Source: CAZXWN01 sp964644695 [NCBI: uncultured bacterium] (GTDB lineage: Bacteria; UBP4; UBA4092). From it: a DNA stretch of 64,000 bases. The DNA lies in assembly GCA_964644695.1 (NCBI GenBank), contig CAZXWN010000013.1, positions 1 through 64,000 on the forward strand, written 5' to 3'. The translations under genes and the position numbers were made by a program. This document shows positions 1-9,154 of this stretch, one piece after another. The notes under the pieces were generated by a model. The model made no database searches, was not told the origin of the DNA, and worked only from the letters and a program-made list of their open reading frames with translations. How positions within the stretch are numbered: position 1 is the stretch's first letter; each line of letters starts with the position of its first letter.

Positions 1-51
1 GCCTATAACCCGTAAGGGATTATCTTCTTATATATAGATTGGGGTATATGT

Positions 52-934
52 ATGGATAATCGTTTTGGTGGTGAATGGTCTAATATTAAACTTAATATCG
101 TTGAAAAGTATCTAAATTTTTATACACAAGCTTTAGGTAAACAGCCTTATAGATTAATTTATATTGACGCATTTGCAGGAAGTGGTAAACAACAAGTCTG
201 TGATGTAAGCGCTGCCGACCTTTTTCCTGAATATGAAACCAATTCTACAATTGACGGTTCAGTATTGCGAGCTTTAAGGAATCCAAGACCTTTTGATAAA
301 TACTATTTCATTGATAATGATAAGGAAAAATGTGATGAATTATTAAAGCTAAACGAACGATTTCCAGCGCTTGATATCTCAGTTAAGTGCGGAGATGCAA
401 ATAGCTTACTACAAAACATCTGTGCTAACTTAAATTCATATAAAGATAGATGTGTTGCTTTTTTAGATCCCTTTGGACTTGATATACCACTAGACACTCT
501 AAAATGTATTTCTGCTACAAAAGTTGTCGATGTGTGGTTTCTTTTTCCCATTGGGGTTGGTGTCAACAGGCTGATACCTAATGATGGGAATAAATTACTA
601 CAATGGCAAATCGACAAATTAAATTGTATATTTGGTTCATCTGACTGGATAGATATATTTTATTCGAAGGAATCTTCAGATACTTTACTTTTTCCAGAAG
701 ATGCAGATTCTTCGCTAAAAAATAGTTTTATAAAAAATGTAAATATAGAGGGGATAAATAATTACTATCTTTCCAAGTTGCGAGGAGTCTTTCCCGCAGT
801 AACAGATAAACCAAAACCTTTAATAAACAGCACAAATGTTACTTTATTTTATCTATATTTTGCAATAAGTAATGAGAAGCCAAAGGCTATAAATTTAGCA
901 ATGAAAGTTGCGAACGACATAATTGAGAGGTCTA

Positions 935-945
<11 letters not shown>
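52..945 (+). CDS. tcmP: Three-Cys-motif partner protein TcmP
   Basis: This 297-residue protein looks like the TcmP family, a methyltransferase-like protein of unknown reaction usually found beside a three-cysteine-motif (DUF5131) protein. Visible motifs are a Rossmann-type IDAFAGSGK at residues 38-46, FIDND at 86-90, a GDAN at 114-117 and DPFG at 139-142, in the order expected of an SAM-binding fold. The length is normal for the family. The start is the ATG at 52; a GGGG run lies upstream but no clean Shine-Dalgarno is seen. The gene overlaps the next by 11 bases, so the two are translationally coupled. It is strikingly AT-rich compared with the genes after 2422, which suggests transfer. Biochemical role is not known to me. 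Confidence 0.85.
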
Positions 946-1645
<700 letters not shown>

Positions 1646-1857
1646 CCACACAAAATATTACCGAATCCTTTTATATTTAGAGCAGATTTAAATAGTGAAC
1701 GACGGGTTTACGGAGGAGTTCACGGGGATGGGGTGCCGGGTAGAAATTCAAAGTAATCACCTGAAACAGGATGACCATGTGAGGGTCGTACCCGATTCGT
1801 ATCTGGTTCGTTTCAGGAAACGGAGTGGACACTCATGTCAAGATGTGAGGGTGGGGG

Positions 1858-1986
1858 ATAGGTCCAATAGGTCTTATAGGTCCTATGAGTCCGATAGGAA
1901 TAGGCCAGGAAAGATGTCCGGGATTGGAAGGGCTAACCACCCCCCGGCTTCGCCGGACCCCTCCTTGAAAAGGCGGGGAGCCTAAG
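1858..1986 (+). repeat. Composite GGTCC/CCGG-hairpin repeat, copy 1
   Basis: The unit starts with a 5' block containing GGTCTTATAGGTCCTATG and CCGATAGGAAT, then about 35 variable bases, then GGCTAACC and two hairpins. The first hairpin is CCGGC-TTC-GCCGG; the second pairs CCCCTCCTT with AAGGCGGGG around a short loop. The same order of blocks occurs at 45831-45960 and 46007-46136. It could be a MITE-like or REP-like element; no transposase is in the window. Confidence 0.8.
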
Positions 1987-2064
1987 AGCAGACCAAGGGC
2001 AAGGTAAGGACTAAGTGGGGGGAGAGTAAGAACAGAGCAAGGGCAAGGGAAGGGCAACGAGACT

Positions 2065-2209
2065 CATGGGACTTATGGGACCCATAGGTCATATAGGACC
2101 TATAACTAACCACACTTTATACCACTCCTATCGTAGATTAACTTCGAGCTGGTTTGAAACTCCCCGCCTTTTCAAGGCGGGGGGGACCATGAAATGGTGG
2201 GGCGGTTAG
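2065..2209. repeat. Partial and inverted composite repeat
   Basis: 2065-2106 has the GGACTTATGGGACCCATAGG type block followed by AACTAACC. 2160-2209 is an inverted copy of the hairpin block, readable as CTCCCCGCCTTTTCAAGG ending in GGGGCGGTTAG. Together they look like rearranged pieces of the unit seen at 1858-1986. Confidence 0.65.
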
Positions 2210-2269
2210 CTTTTGACCTTTTCCCTTGACCTTGAGTAAAGCGTATCAGTGCTGTTGCGGAAGATCAAG

Positions 2270-2387
2270 AACTAACCACCCCCCGGCTTCGCCGGACCCC
2301 TCCTTGAAAAGTAGGGGAGCCAAGTACAAGACCAAGGGCAACGAGATTCATAGGACTTATGGGACCCATAGGTCATAGAGGACCTAT
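2270..2387 (+). repeat. Composite repeat blocks in swapped order
   Basis: Here the hairpin block (2270-2322, with CCCCGGCTTCGCCGGACCC) comes first and the GGACTTATGGGACCC block (2347-2387) second, the reverse of copy 1. The second hairpin ends AAGTAGGGG rather than AAGGCGGGG, a change that keeps most pairing. The block runs up to the promoter of the gene at 2422. Confidence 0.65.
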
Positions 2388-2406
2388 AAAAATATTGGAG
2401 TTGTCC

Positions 2407-2412
2407 TATAAT
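2407..2412 (+). promoter_or_regulatory. -10 box of a probable leaderless gene
   Basis: A perfect TATAAT ends 9 bases before the ATG at 2422, so transcription would start within a base or two of the start codon. No Shine-Dalgarno is present. No convincing -35 is seen at 17 bases upstream. The paralogue at 3692 has the same arrangement. Confidence 0.6.
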
Positions 2413-2421
2413 GTTTACCAT

Positions 2422-2988
2422 ATGTTAAATCATGATGATACTCGGATATCCCCACCACACGCCGTTTGCAGTCACTGCGGGAGTACCTTGTTACCAGATT
2501 CCCATTACTGCAGCCTGTGCGGGGAAACCGTCAAATCTATCGAAGAACCCCCGGTTACCGTATCCGTGAGTACACCTCCGGTCATTGAAGAATCCCTCCC
2601 GGAACCTCCCGACGAATCCACTCCTGACTGGGAAGAAACAGAGGTTGATGACCCGATCGATGAGACACCGGAACCGATAGACACAAATAGACTTTCCAAG
2701 TTGGCAAAGATGCCTCTGATTTTTGGTATAAACATGTCCACAGCAGCTATGTTTCTTTTATTTGTGACTATTTCCAACGATGCGCTCCCCCCTCAAGAAT
2801 TGGTGCTTGTATGGACTCTTATGGGGTTGTTGCCGATTGTCCTTGGAGTCATTTCCCTGCATCGAATCAAAAAAGGCCGGTCTTCTCTCAAAGGAAAGAA
2901 GTTCGCTGTTGCCGGCATCATCCTGGGTACACTGGCTATCATCACAGGATATTGTAACTACCTCAAATTGATTTCACTCATTTACTAA
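2422..2988 (+). CDS. Zinc-ribbon, DUF4190-like membrane protein (paralogue 1)
   Basis: The 188-residue product has an N-terminal zinc ribbon with two CxxC knuckles (CSHCGS and CSLCGE), a long acidic, Pro/Glu-rich linker, and two hydrophobic segments with the RIKKGRSSLKG loop between them, typical of DUF4190-like proteins. It is probably an inner-membrane protein with a cytoplasmic ribbon; its function is not known. The ATG at 2422 is chosen because the paralogue at 3692 aligns from there and the upstream in-frame ATG at 2359 lies inside a repeat. It shares the segment CGSTLLPDSHYCSLCGE with that paralogue, a recent local duplication flanking the GNAT gene. Confidence 0.75.
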   Translation: MLNHDDTRISPPHAVCSHCGSTLLPDSHYCSLCGETVKSIEEPPVTVSVSTPPVIEESLPEPPDESTPDWEETEVDDPIDETPEPIDTNRLSKLAKMPLIFGINMSTAAMFLLFVTISNDALPPQELVLVWTLMGLLPIVLGVISLHRIKKGRSSLKGKKFAVAGIILGTLAIITGYCNYLKLISLIY

Positions 2989-3008
2989 TTATTATGGAGC
3001 TCGTAAAA

Positions 3009-3596
3009 ATGAATCTTGAGATACGAAAACTGACCCCCGACTTATTGGAAGATTATCTACACTTTTTTGAGACAGACGCGCATGCCGATAATAAAGAGGA
3101 AGACCGTTGTTATTGCGTGTGCTGGTGCCGTGAGGACCATCGGGTGGGGACAGACTTTTCCTCTCCGGAAAAAAGGAGAGATTTAGCCGCACTCTATATC
3201 AACCGGGGTACCTTGCAGGGCTATCTGGCATATTATGAGGGGAAGGTCGTGGGGTGGTGTAATACAAATACAAAATCCGACTGTCTGAATTGTATCAGCT
3301 GGCTGCGTTTCATGACTTCCGTAAAAACAACCCCGGATATAAAAGTAAAATCCATTTATTGCTTCACGATTGCGCCCACCCTGAAAAGAAAGGGTATCGC
3401 CACCGCATTATTAGCGCGTGTTTGTAAGGACGCCGCCGATGAGGGGTTTGATATTGTTGAGGCTTATCCGAACAAGGAGTTCATTAATCCCTTCCGGGAT
3501 TTCATGGGACCTCTGGAAATGTACAAAAGAAATGGTTTTATCGTGCAGGAGGAAATGGAAAATATCTTCGTCGTACGGAAACCCTTGAAGGTATAA
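3009..3596 (+). CDS. GNAT family N-acetyltransferase
   Basis: The 195-residue product has the GNAT fold signature: a beta strand SIYCFTIAPTLKRKGIATALL whose RKGIATALL is the acetyl-CoA pyrophosphate-binding motif A, followed by EMYKRNGFIV near the C-terminus. It should transfer an acetyl group from acetyl-CoA to a small-molecule or peptide amine; the substrate cannot be read. An N-terminal CYCVCWC cluster is seen in a subgroup of this family. The ATG at 3009 is chosen over 2994 because GGAG at 2996-2999 then lies 9 bases upstream. It sits between two paralogous zinc-ribbon genes and starts 20 bases after the first. Confidence 0.8.
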   Translation: MNLEIRKLTPDLLEDYLHFFETDAHADNKEEDRCYCVCWCREDHRVGTDFSSPEKRRDLAALYINRGTLQGYLAYYEGKVVGWCNTNTKSDCLNCISWLRFMTSVKTTPDIKVKSIYCFTIAPTLKRKGIATALLARVCKDAADEGFDIVEAYPNKEFINPFRDFMGPLEMYKRNGFIVQEEMENIFVVRKPLKV

Positions 3597-3676
3597 AAGG
3601 GATTTCATCCGTGTTGTGTCCGGAAACGAAATGAGTCAGGAGGTCAGTTGATTTTCTGAAGTGAGAAAAAGTGTCT

Positions 3677-3682
3677 TATAAT
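3677..3682 (+). promoter_or_regulatory. -10 box of a probable leaderless gene
   Basis: TATAAT ends 9 bases before the ATG at 3692, and the surrounding TCTTATAATGG resembles the site upstream of the paralogue at 2422. There is no Shine-Dalgarno between box and start. TTCTGA sits 17 bases upstream as a weak -35. Confidence 0.6.
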
Positions 3683-3691
3683 GGTAGTATT

Positions 3692-4246
3692 ATGCCGAAT
3701 CAAGATGATGCTCAGATAAATCCGTCACCCTCCATTTGTATCAAGTGTGGAAGTACCTTATTACCGGATTCCCATTACTGCAGCCTGTGCGGGGAACCTG
3801 TGAAACCTTTGGCGGAAGTACCTCTCACATCCCCCGTCACTGAAAAACCAGTGATGGAAGAGTCATCCCCTTCGGCATCCACTGAATCCACCCCTGAACC
3901 CATACAACCTGTGACTCAAAACCAGGGATATGTCCCGCCGCCTCCGGTGTATAAAAGTGAACCCTCCACAATGGCAAAGGCGGCCCTCATCACCGGGATA
4001 GTTTCCCTGTTTTGTTGTGTAGTCCCTGGGATATTACCGGTTATTTTGGGAATTGTAGAACTGCAGCAAATCGACAAAGGACATTCCTCCCCTGCGGGGA
4101 AATCTTACGCCCTCACTGGAATTGTCCTGGGTGTCGTATCTATCATTATGCATTTTGCCTCTTACTTTTTTTTAATGAGTTTGCCGCATGTGTTGGAAAA
4201 CCTGTTCAAACACTCTCCTGTTCATCCACCGTCTAACTGGGTATAG
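3692..4246 (+). CDS. Zinc-ribbon, DUF4190-like membrane protein (paralogue 2)
   Basis: This 184-residue protein repeats the plan of the gene at 2422: CIKCGS and CSLCGE zinc knuckles, a Ser/Pro/Glu-rich linker to about residue 85, then two membrane segments (ALITGIVSLFCCVVPGILPV and the C-terminal IVLGVVSIIMHFASYFF) joined by IDKGHSSPAGKS. The AA-ITGI-LG-V pattern is that of DUF4190. The ATG at 3692 matches the paralogue's start; the GTG at 3671 is upstream of the -10 box. Its role is unknown; by architecture it may sense or scaffold something at the inner membrane. It ends 6 bases before the convergent DUF1835 gene. Confidence 0.75.
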   Translation: MPNQDDAQINPSPSICIKCGSTLLPDSHYCSLCGEPVKPLAEVPLTSPVTEKPVMEESSPSASTESTPEPIQPVTQNQGYVPPPPVYKSEPSTMAKAALITGIVSLFCCVVPGILPVILGIVELQQIDKGHSSPAGKSYALTGIVLGVVSIIMHFASYFFLMSLPHVLENLFKHSPVHPPSNWV

Positions 4247-4252
4247 ACAGGG

Positions 4253-5260
4253 TTATTCGTAAGTGGTCGTTCCCGAAACTAATTGTTGATTTACCTCATC
4301 CCAGGCCCAGGATATCTTATATCCCGCCAGGTAAACGCCACCGCGCCAGGTATCCACACCGTTTAAGCGGTGAACTCCATATTCACCTTTGAGGATGTCC
4401 CGTCCAAGATTGGTCAAATCAACCCGCATTTTCCAAAATTCCGGGTCGTTCGGCCGCCACTGGGATTCCGGTCCAGAGATAGTGAGTGGAGGATGGGGAA
4501 GCCTTGCCAAGTCAATCAAGACAGTTGCCCAGGCCGTATCCCCCCAGAATACATAGCGTTCACGACTGGAGGACCGCATGAATAATTCATGGACCGTCAG
4601 TCCCGGATGTTCCCCTGCTTCCTCCATCAGGAACCGCTGCGACATGCTGAGTCCGTCTTCTATCCCGGGAAATTCCTGTAAATGCCGAAGAACCGCCTCA
4701 TCCAGATAGGGCAAACAATGAGTATCCTCATTCATGAGTTTTACCCAATCACTCGGGTCCGGGTTAGTAAAGGCCTCCCAGGCCCTCCGGCCCAAATCCA
4801 GCTGGGCATCCGTCACCGGATCTCGTTCTTCGTATAAATCAAGGGTCTGTTCCTTATTCAACTGACCCAACCCGCGGAAATTGGAGATATCCGGATGATG
4901 ACCGATACATATTAAGGATAATTTTCCCGGACGATTCTCCGGACTTGAGAAGAAATGTAATAATCGAATCAACATCAACTGGTCATATAAGTCATGTTCA
5001 AACCACATAATGACTTCATCATCCTGGGCGGCTTCACTCAGTCGTGCTTCAAACCCCAACATATCAAATTTGATGTTTTCATAAGACCCCAACCCGGCCC
5101 GCGCCATCCATGTGGCCCGTGCCATCGCCAGGTCATAAGTACTCCCGGTCCATTGTATGGGTCCAATATTTAAGACCTCCCGATATACCAGAATTTCTCC
5201 TGGCAATCCCGTCTCACCCAATACATTGGCAAAACTATCACCATTTACAATATGAAGCAT
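4253..5260 (-). CDS. DUF1835 domain-containing protein
   Basis: The product begins MLHIVNGDSFANVL and has WFEHDLYDQLMLIRLL at about residues 95-110, both hallmarks of DUF1835, a family of unknown biochemical function. It is about 335 residues, normal for the family. The start at 5260 is chosen over the in-frame ATG at 5296 because homologous proteins start at MLHIVNGD and a GAGGG ribosome site lies just upstream. It is transcribed towards the zinc-ribbon gene and diverges from the LOG gene at 5421. Nothing in the neighbours fixes its role. Confidence 0.75.
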   Translation of the reverse strand: MLHIVNGDSFANVLGETGLPGEILVYREVLNIGPIQWTGSTYDLAMARATWMARAGLGSYENIKFDMLGFEARLSEAAQDDEVIMWFEHDLYDQLMLIRLLHFFSSPENRPGKLSLICIGHHPDISNFRGLGQLNKEQTLDLYEERDPVTDAQLDLGRRAWEAFTNPDPSDWVKLMNEDTHCLPYLDEAVLRHLQEFPGIEDGLSMSQRFLMEEAGEHPGLTVHELFMRSSSRERYVFWGDTAWATVLIDLARLPHPPLTISGPESQWRPNDPEFWKMRVDLTNLGRDILKGEYGVHRLNGVDTWRGGVYLAGYKISWAWDEVNQQLVSGTTTYE

Positions 5261-5386
5261 GACTAAACCCTCGCTCTTTAGATATTGTGTGCCCATATAA
5301 CGTAGTTTGGGCTATCTTAACATATTCTTTCAACAGAAAAACAACATCTTACTCAAAGAATTGTTTCGGGGCTCCGTGACTCCCGT

Positions 5387-5392
5387 TATAAT
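5387..5392 (+). promoter_or_regulatory. -10 box upstream of LOG gene
   Basis: CCCGTTATAATGG contains a perfect TATAAT. A start about 7 bases downstream would give a short leader that includes the AAAAGGA ribosome site before the ATG at 5421. The context CCGTTATA is shared with the promoters near 51626 and 53754. Confidence 0.55.
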
Positions 5393-5420
5393 GGAAAGAT
5401 TCTATAAAAAGGACTTCAAC

Positions 5421-6008
5421 ATGACTTCAAATCAGATAAAAACCTTGTGTGTTTATTGTTCGTCTTCGGATGCGGTTGCTCCCGATTATTTCCAGGTGGC
5501 AACGGAATTAGGGACTCAGATGGGACAGCAGGGGTTCCGTCTGGTTTATGGGGGAGCCCGGATTGGACTCATGGGAACTGTCGCCCGGGCTGTGACCGAA
5601 TCTGGAGGGTCCGTGACCGGGATTATGCCGGAGAAGATCCACCAGTTCGGGATATCCTATGAACCGGCGGATGAGTTCCTGGTGACTCCCGATATGAGAC
5701 ATCGAAAGGCGGAAATGGAACGGCGGGCGGATGCTTTTATCGCATTGCCCGGAGGATTCGGGACTTTGGAAGAAATTATGGAAGTCCTTACCCTCAAACA
5801 GCTCCGCTATCATGCTAAACCTATTATCTTCCTGAATACGAATGGGTTCTATGATAAATTGTACGATTTTATGGAACATATCTACTCCGAGAAATTCGCC
5901 AAATCGGAGTACCGGAACCTTTATTATTCAGCGGCGGATGTCCCGTCTGTGTTTGCCTATCTGGAGAATTATGACCCCACCCCCGTTGCGGATAAATGGT
6001 TTAAGTAA
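5421..6008 (+). CDS. LOG-family (TIGR00730) nucleotide phosphoribohydrolase
   Basis: The 195-residue product shows the lysine-decarboxylase-like Rossmann fold of the LOG family: VYCSSSD near the N-terminus, YGGARIGLMG at about 45, and the signature PGGFGTLEEIMEVLTLKQL at about 110-128. The family releases the base from nucleoside 5'-monophosphates, including cytokinin riboside monophosphates; in bacteria without plant contact the physiological substrate is usually unclear. The ATG at 5421 has AAAAGGA upstream and matches family starts; the longer frame from 5307 would run through the promoter. It is divergent from the DUF1835 gene. Confidence 0.85.
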   Translation: MTSNQIKTLCVYCSSSDAVAPDYFQVATELGTQMGQQGFRLVYGGARIGLMGTVARAVTESGGSVTGIMPEKIHQFGISYEPADEFLVTPDMRHRKAEMERRADAFIALPGGFGTLEEIMEVLTLKQLRYHAKPIIFLNTNGFYDKLYDFMEHIYSEKFAKSEYRNLYYSAADVPSVFAYLENYDPTPVADKWFK

Positions 6009-6089
6009 TAAGACAGAATCGATAAACCATCGGGGCTGTTTCGAGTTATTATCTATTATTGATTTTTTACTGTGTAAGGAGATTCCGAT

Positions 6090-8555
6090 ATGAAACGAAT
6101 AACAGGATATTTGCTGGCTGGAGTATTGCTGGCCACCGTTGCTACGGCCGGCCCAACTACCGAAGCCCGAAAAGGGGAAGAACGATATAAGAATGATCCC
6201 TATGCCATGCGGGCACTAAACACCAATTTTGAAGAATTCCCGGATTCCTCCCTCGTGGATTTCAGTTATCTGTTGGACCCGCCTGCCGGAAAATATGGAA
6301 AAGTGTATGTGGGCCAGGACGGACATTTCTATTTCACGAAAAACCGGCAGCGGACACGATTCTGGGGTGTGACGGTCGCCGCCTCCAATGTCGATGTTCC
6401 GAAATCTCGAATCAAAGAAGCTGTCGATGCCATGAGCCGTGCCGGATGTAATCTTCTTCGGCTGCATGAGCTGGATAATCGCGGCGGAGAACAATACAAT
6501 CTCGTCCGCCGGAACATCATTGATGAAGCCTATCCGAACAACACTAACTCCCGAGCCTTTGATGCCGAATACCGGGACCGGGTGGATTACTGGATCAAGT
6601 GTGCGCAGGACCGCGGGATGTATGTTTATCTCGTCGTTCGGGGATACAGGACATTCCGTGAAGGAGATGGTGTACCCAATGCGGATAAACTCGGTCGGTC
6701 CGCCAAACCCTATGCCTTCTTTAATCGCCGCTTAATCGACCTTCAGAAAGAGTATGCGGATGAGTGGCTCATTAAACATGTGAATCCCTACACAAAACAA
6801 CCCAATGGACTAAATCCTGCCGTCGCTCTTATTGAGATTGAGAATGAGGACTCCCTGTTTTTTGATGCGGCGGAGTGGAATAATCTTGTCGAACCCTATA
6901 AAACGGAGTTTCAGGGATTATGGAATGACTGGTTACTCAAGAAATACAAAACCACCGAGGCTCTGAAACAAGCCTGGACGAATGACAAGGGACAGTGTGC
7001 CTTATCCGCTGAAGAATCTCTCGAGAAAAAGAATATCCTCCTTCCGGAAATGCCCCAGCGTCAGCCGGAGAATGTTATCCTTGCCGATTACAGCGACCCG
7101 AAAAAATCTCCAGTCCGATGTAATGATGGAGCTCGGTTTGGTGTGGATATCCAGCGCGCTTATTTCAAAGAGATGCGGGACTTCATCCGGTCCAAGGGAT
7201 GTACCGTCCCAATGACGGCCGTTGTAAATGCGGGGATTACTCCGGACACCTGGTCTGTTGCCAAGGAACTGGATTTTGTCGGTGAAAATGCTTATCAAGA
7301 CCATCCGGCATTTGAACCCGGTTCCACCTGGGTGGGAGTGTCCATGTTCTCCAATAAAAACTATCTGGCGGAAGTGGGCAACTGGTCAATGATGAACCAC
7401 ATGACAGGATACAAGTGGGCAAATGTCCCCCTGGTCTGTCGGGAGTGGGCGACCTGCTGGCCCAATAAATTCCGGGTATCCAGCGTGCTCGATATTGCCG
7501 CTTACAGCAGCTTAAACGATTATGATGGATTGATTTATTTCTGTTATGACACCTTCGGAAATAATAAAATCAGTGAGACTTTCGGATTACAGGCGGACCC
7601 GCTCCGCTGGGGCATCATGGGTTATGGAGCCAAGCTGTTCCTCCAGGGCGATATTAAACCCGGTAAGACTTTAGTCGAGCTGGCTTATACCGAAGATGAC
7701 CTTTACACCTGGGGCAGTTACTATAACTCCCTGAAGTCGCTGGCCTGGACACACAGAGTACAGAATGCTCTTGTGGACCCGGAGAACCCTTCGAAAGCAG
7801 AAATCCAGATCCCCATGATGCGTGCGGATACGGCGAAGAAGGGACGCTGGGCAAAATCCTATGAGGATGTTATGAAAGAAGTCCGCAGTGTGGATTCAAC
7901 GGGAATCCTCAAAGCTGAAGGCGGCCAGTTGTTCAAAGATACAAAAAATGGATATGCGCTCATCAACACCTCCACTTTTCAGGCTGTTCAGGGTGAGCTG
8001 ACACCTTATCAACCTTACAAATGTAACAACCTGCAGGTTATTTCCTCTTCGTCAGTAGCGGCGGTCATTGCTGCTTCTCTGGATGGAAAACCCCTGGCCG
8101 ATTCCCGGCATTTCTCGGTGAAGATGGCGACCGTTGCTGTGAACCGTGGGGAACGGTTGGATGCCATGACCACCGGGAATAGTATTGGTAAATATGCCCT
8201 GGTCAATCTCGGTGCGCCTCCCGTCCAAACCCTCGGTGTTCCAGCAGAAAAACCAACCCAGATTATCCTCCATGGGCAAGTCCTGGCGGAAGTGTTCATG
8301 ACTAATGGAACCTGGGAACTGGAATTCGATGCCGATAAACAGGAAGTGAAAGTGTTCTGTGATACTCAGAATACGAAAATGAAACTTCCCTTTGTCACCG
8401 CCGCCGGATGGACCATGCAGCCGATACCCTATGAATATTCACCGGCAAAGCCCACCGACCTCAAAGGCCCCGATTTTGTGTATCCGGGATTTGCCAAATA
8501 TGTCCTGCTGAAGGACCATCGGAAAGTCGAAAAGAAAAAAGAACCTAAGAAATAG
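6090..8555 (+). CDS. Secreted glycoside hydrolase-like protein (clan GH-A type)
   Basis: This 821-residue protein has a signal peptide (MKRITGYLLAGVLLATVATAG). Its first 450 residues read like a TIM-barrel glycosidase: RTRFWGVTVAASNVD and MSRAGCNLLRLHELDN resemble the opening of GH5/GH42-like enzymes, ALIEIENEDSLFF at about 247-259 gives the NE acid/base position, and VCREWATCWPN at about 447 may carry the nucleophile. The C-terminal 300 residues look like beta-sandwich domains and end in a Lys/Glu-rich tail. A TAAGGAG ribosome site precedes the ATG. It is probably exported to act on a polysaccharide, which cannot be named. It ends at a strong terminator. Confidence 0.7.
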   Translation: MKRITGYLLAGVLLATVATAGPTTEARKGEERYKNDPYAMRALNTNFEEFPDSSLVDFSYLLDPPAGKYGKVYVGQDGHFYFTKNRQRTRFWGVTVAASNVDVPKSRIKEAVDAMSRAGCNLLRLHELDNRGGEQYNLVRRNIIDEAYPNNTNSRAFDAEYRDRVDYWIKCAQDRGMYVYLVVRGYRTFREGDGVPNADKLGRSAKPYAFFNRRLIDLQKEYADEWLIKHVNPYTKQPNGLNPAVALIEIENEDSLFFDAAEWNNLVEPYKTEFQGLWNDWLLKKYKTTEALKQAWTNDKGQCALSAEESLEKKNILLPEMPQRQPENVILADYSDPKKSPVRCNDGARFGVDIQRAYFKEMRDFIRSKGCTVPMTAVVNAGITPDTWSVAKELDFVGENAYQDHPAFEPGSTWVGVSMFSNKNYLAEVGNWSMMNHMTGYKWANVPLVCREWATCWPNKFRVSSVLDIAAYSSLNDYDGLIYFCYDTFGNNKISETFGLQADPLRWGIMGYGAKLFLQGDIKPGKTLVELAYTEDDLYTWGSYYNSLKSLAWTHRVQNALVDPENPSKAEIQIPMMRADTAKKGRWAKSYEDVMKEVRSVDSTGILKAEGGQLFKDTKNGYALINTSTFQAVQGELTPYQPYKCNNLQVISSSSVAAVIAASLDGKPLADSRHFSVKMATVAVNRGERLDAMTTGNSIGKYALVNLGAPPVQTLGVPAEKPTQIILHGQVLAEVFMTNGTWELEFDADKQEVKVFCDTQNTKMKLPFVTAAGWTMQPIPYEYSPAKPTDLKGPDFVYPGFAKYVLLKDHRKVEKKKEPKK

Positions 8556-8576
8556 TCCCAACATCCAGAAACAAAA

Positions 8577-8607
8577 AACCGGCAAGTTCACATCGAACCT
8601 GCCGGTT
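8577..8607. terminator. Bidirectional intrinsic terminator
   Basis: AACCGGCAAGTTC and GAACCTGCCGGTT form a 13-base stem with one mismatch around ACATC. It is flanked by A-run on the left and T-run on the right, so it can serve the glycosidase gene and the convergent gene at 8621. Confidence 0.85.
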
Positions 8608-8620
8608 TTCTTTTTATCAA

Positions 8621-9154
8621 TTATTGCTTTGTGAACCAGAATCCATCCAGTGCTAATCGGGGTTTGATACGAAGAGCCACCGGTTCCAATCCCCTGTTGG
8701 TTGAGGCATCCCCGATGACCAGTAAGGATTGGCTGTAAGGGATTTCCTGGTAATTCTGGAATTTGATTTGATAGACAAAATCATCCTCCGGAAAATCCAT
8801 CTGAATTGTCCAGACGGGAAGTCCATTAACTCCCCGGAGGGATACTGTCGGTGCCGGATGTTCACCATCCCGTTTATACACTAATAAAGATAATCCTTTT
8901 GGCAAGGGGAATGTTTTCTCTGGCCCATGATTGTGTAACAGGGCCGGAGTCCCTGTAAATGGGCCTCGGACATACTCGGACGGCAATTCAATCAACCGGC
9001 CGGACATCTTCTTCACATAGAAATAACGGAAACCGCCGCCAATCAATCCAATGACCAAACATACACCGAGCAGAAATAAAAGGAACCGGCCTCCTTTACG
9101 AGGCCGGCGGATTTTCTGTTCGTTTAAATAAGGGTTTGGATAATTATTCTTCAT
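8621..9154 (-). CDS. Membrane-anchored protein of unknown function
   Basis: The 177-residue product has a short basic N-terminus, one membrane anchor at about residues 24-46 (FLLFLLGVCLVIGLIGGGF), and a predicted extracytoplasmic domain of about 130 residues rich in beta-strand patterns. No family is recognised. Its ATG overlaps the stop of the YgfK-like gene in an ATGA arrangement, so the two are coupled and probably work together. It ends just before a bidirectional terminator. Confidence 0.65.
   Translation of the reverse strand: MKNNYPNPYLNEQKIRRPRKGGRFLLFLLGVCLVIGLIGGGFRYFYVKKMSGRLIELPSEYVRGPFTGTPALLHNHGPEKTFPLPKGLSLLVYKRDGEHPAPTVSLRGVNGLPVWTIQMDFPEDDFVYQIKFQNYQEIPYSQSLLVIGDASTNRGLEPVALRIKPRLALDGFWFTKQ

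Larger units (their letters stand above)
1646..2421. other. Gene-free repeat field
   Basis: No convincing gene lies in this stretch; the short open frames across it are made of repeats with no domain and no ribosome site. It holds one copy of the TTCGT direct-repeat motif near 1790-1813, one full composite repeat at 1858-1986, and scrambled or inverted parts of the same repeat up to about 2387. It separates the AT-rich tcmP pair from ordinary genes. Confidence 0.7.

Noticed and set aside
1695-1985. A 96-residue open frame
   Set aside because: It runs through the TTCGT motif and the composite repeat, and no ribosome site or domain supports it.
1858-2387. CRISPR array
   Set aside because: Repeats are long, composite and partly inverted, with no regular spacers and no cas genes.
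2359-2421. Upstream ATG for the zinc-ribbon gene
   Set aside because: It lies in a repeat and upstream of the -10 box; the paralogue aligns only from the ATG at 2422.
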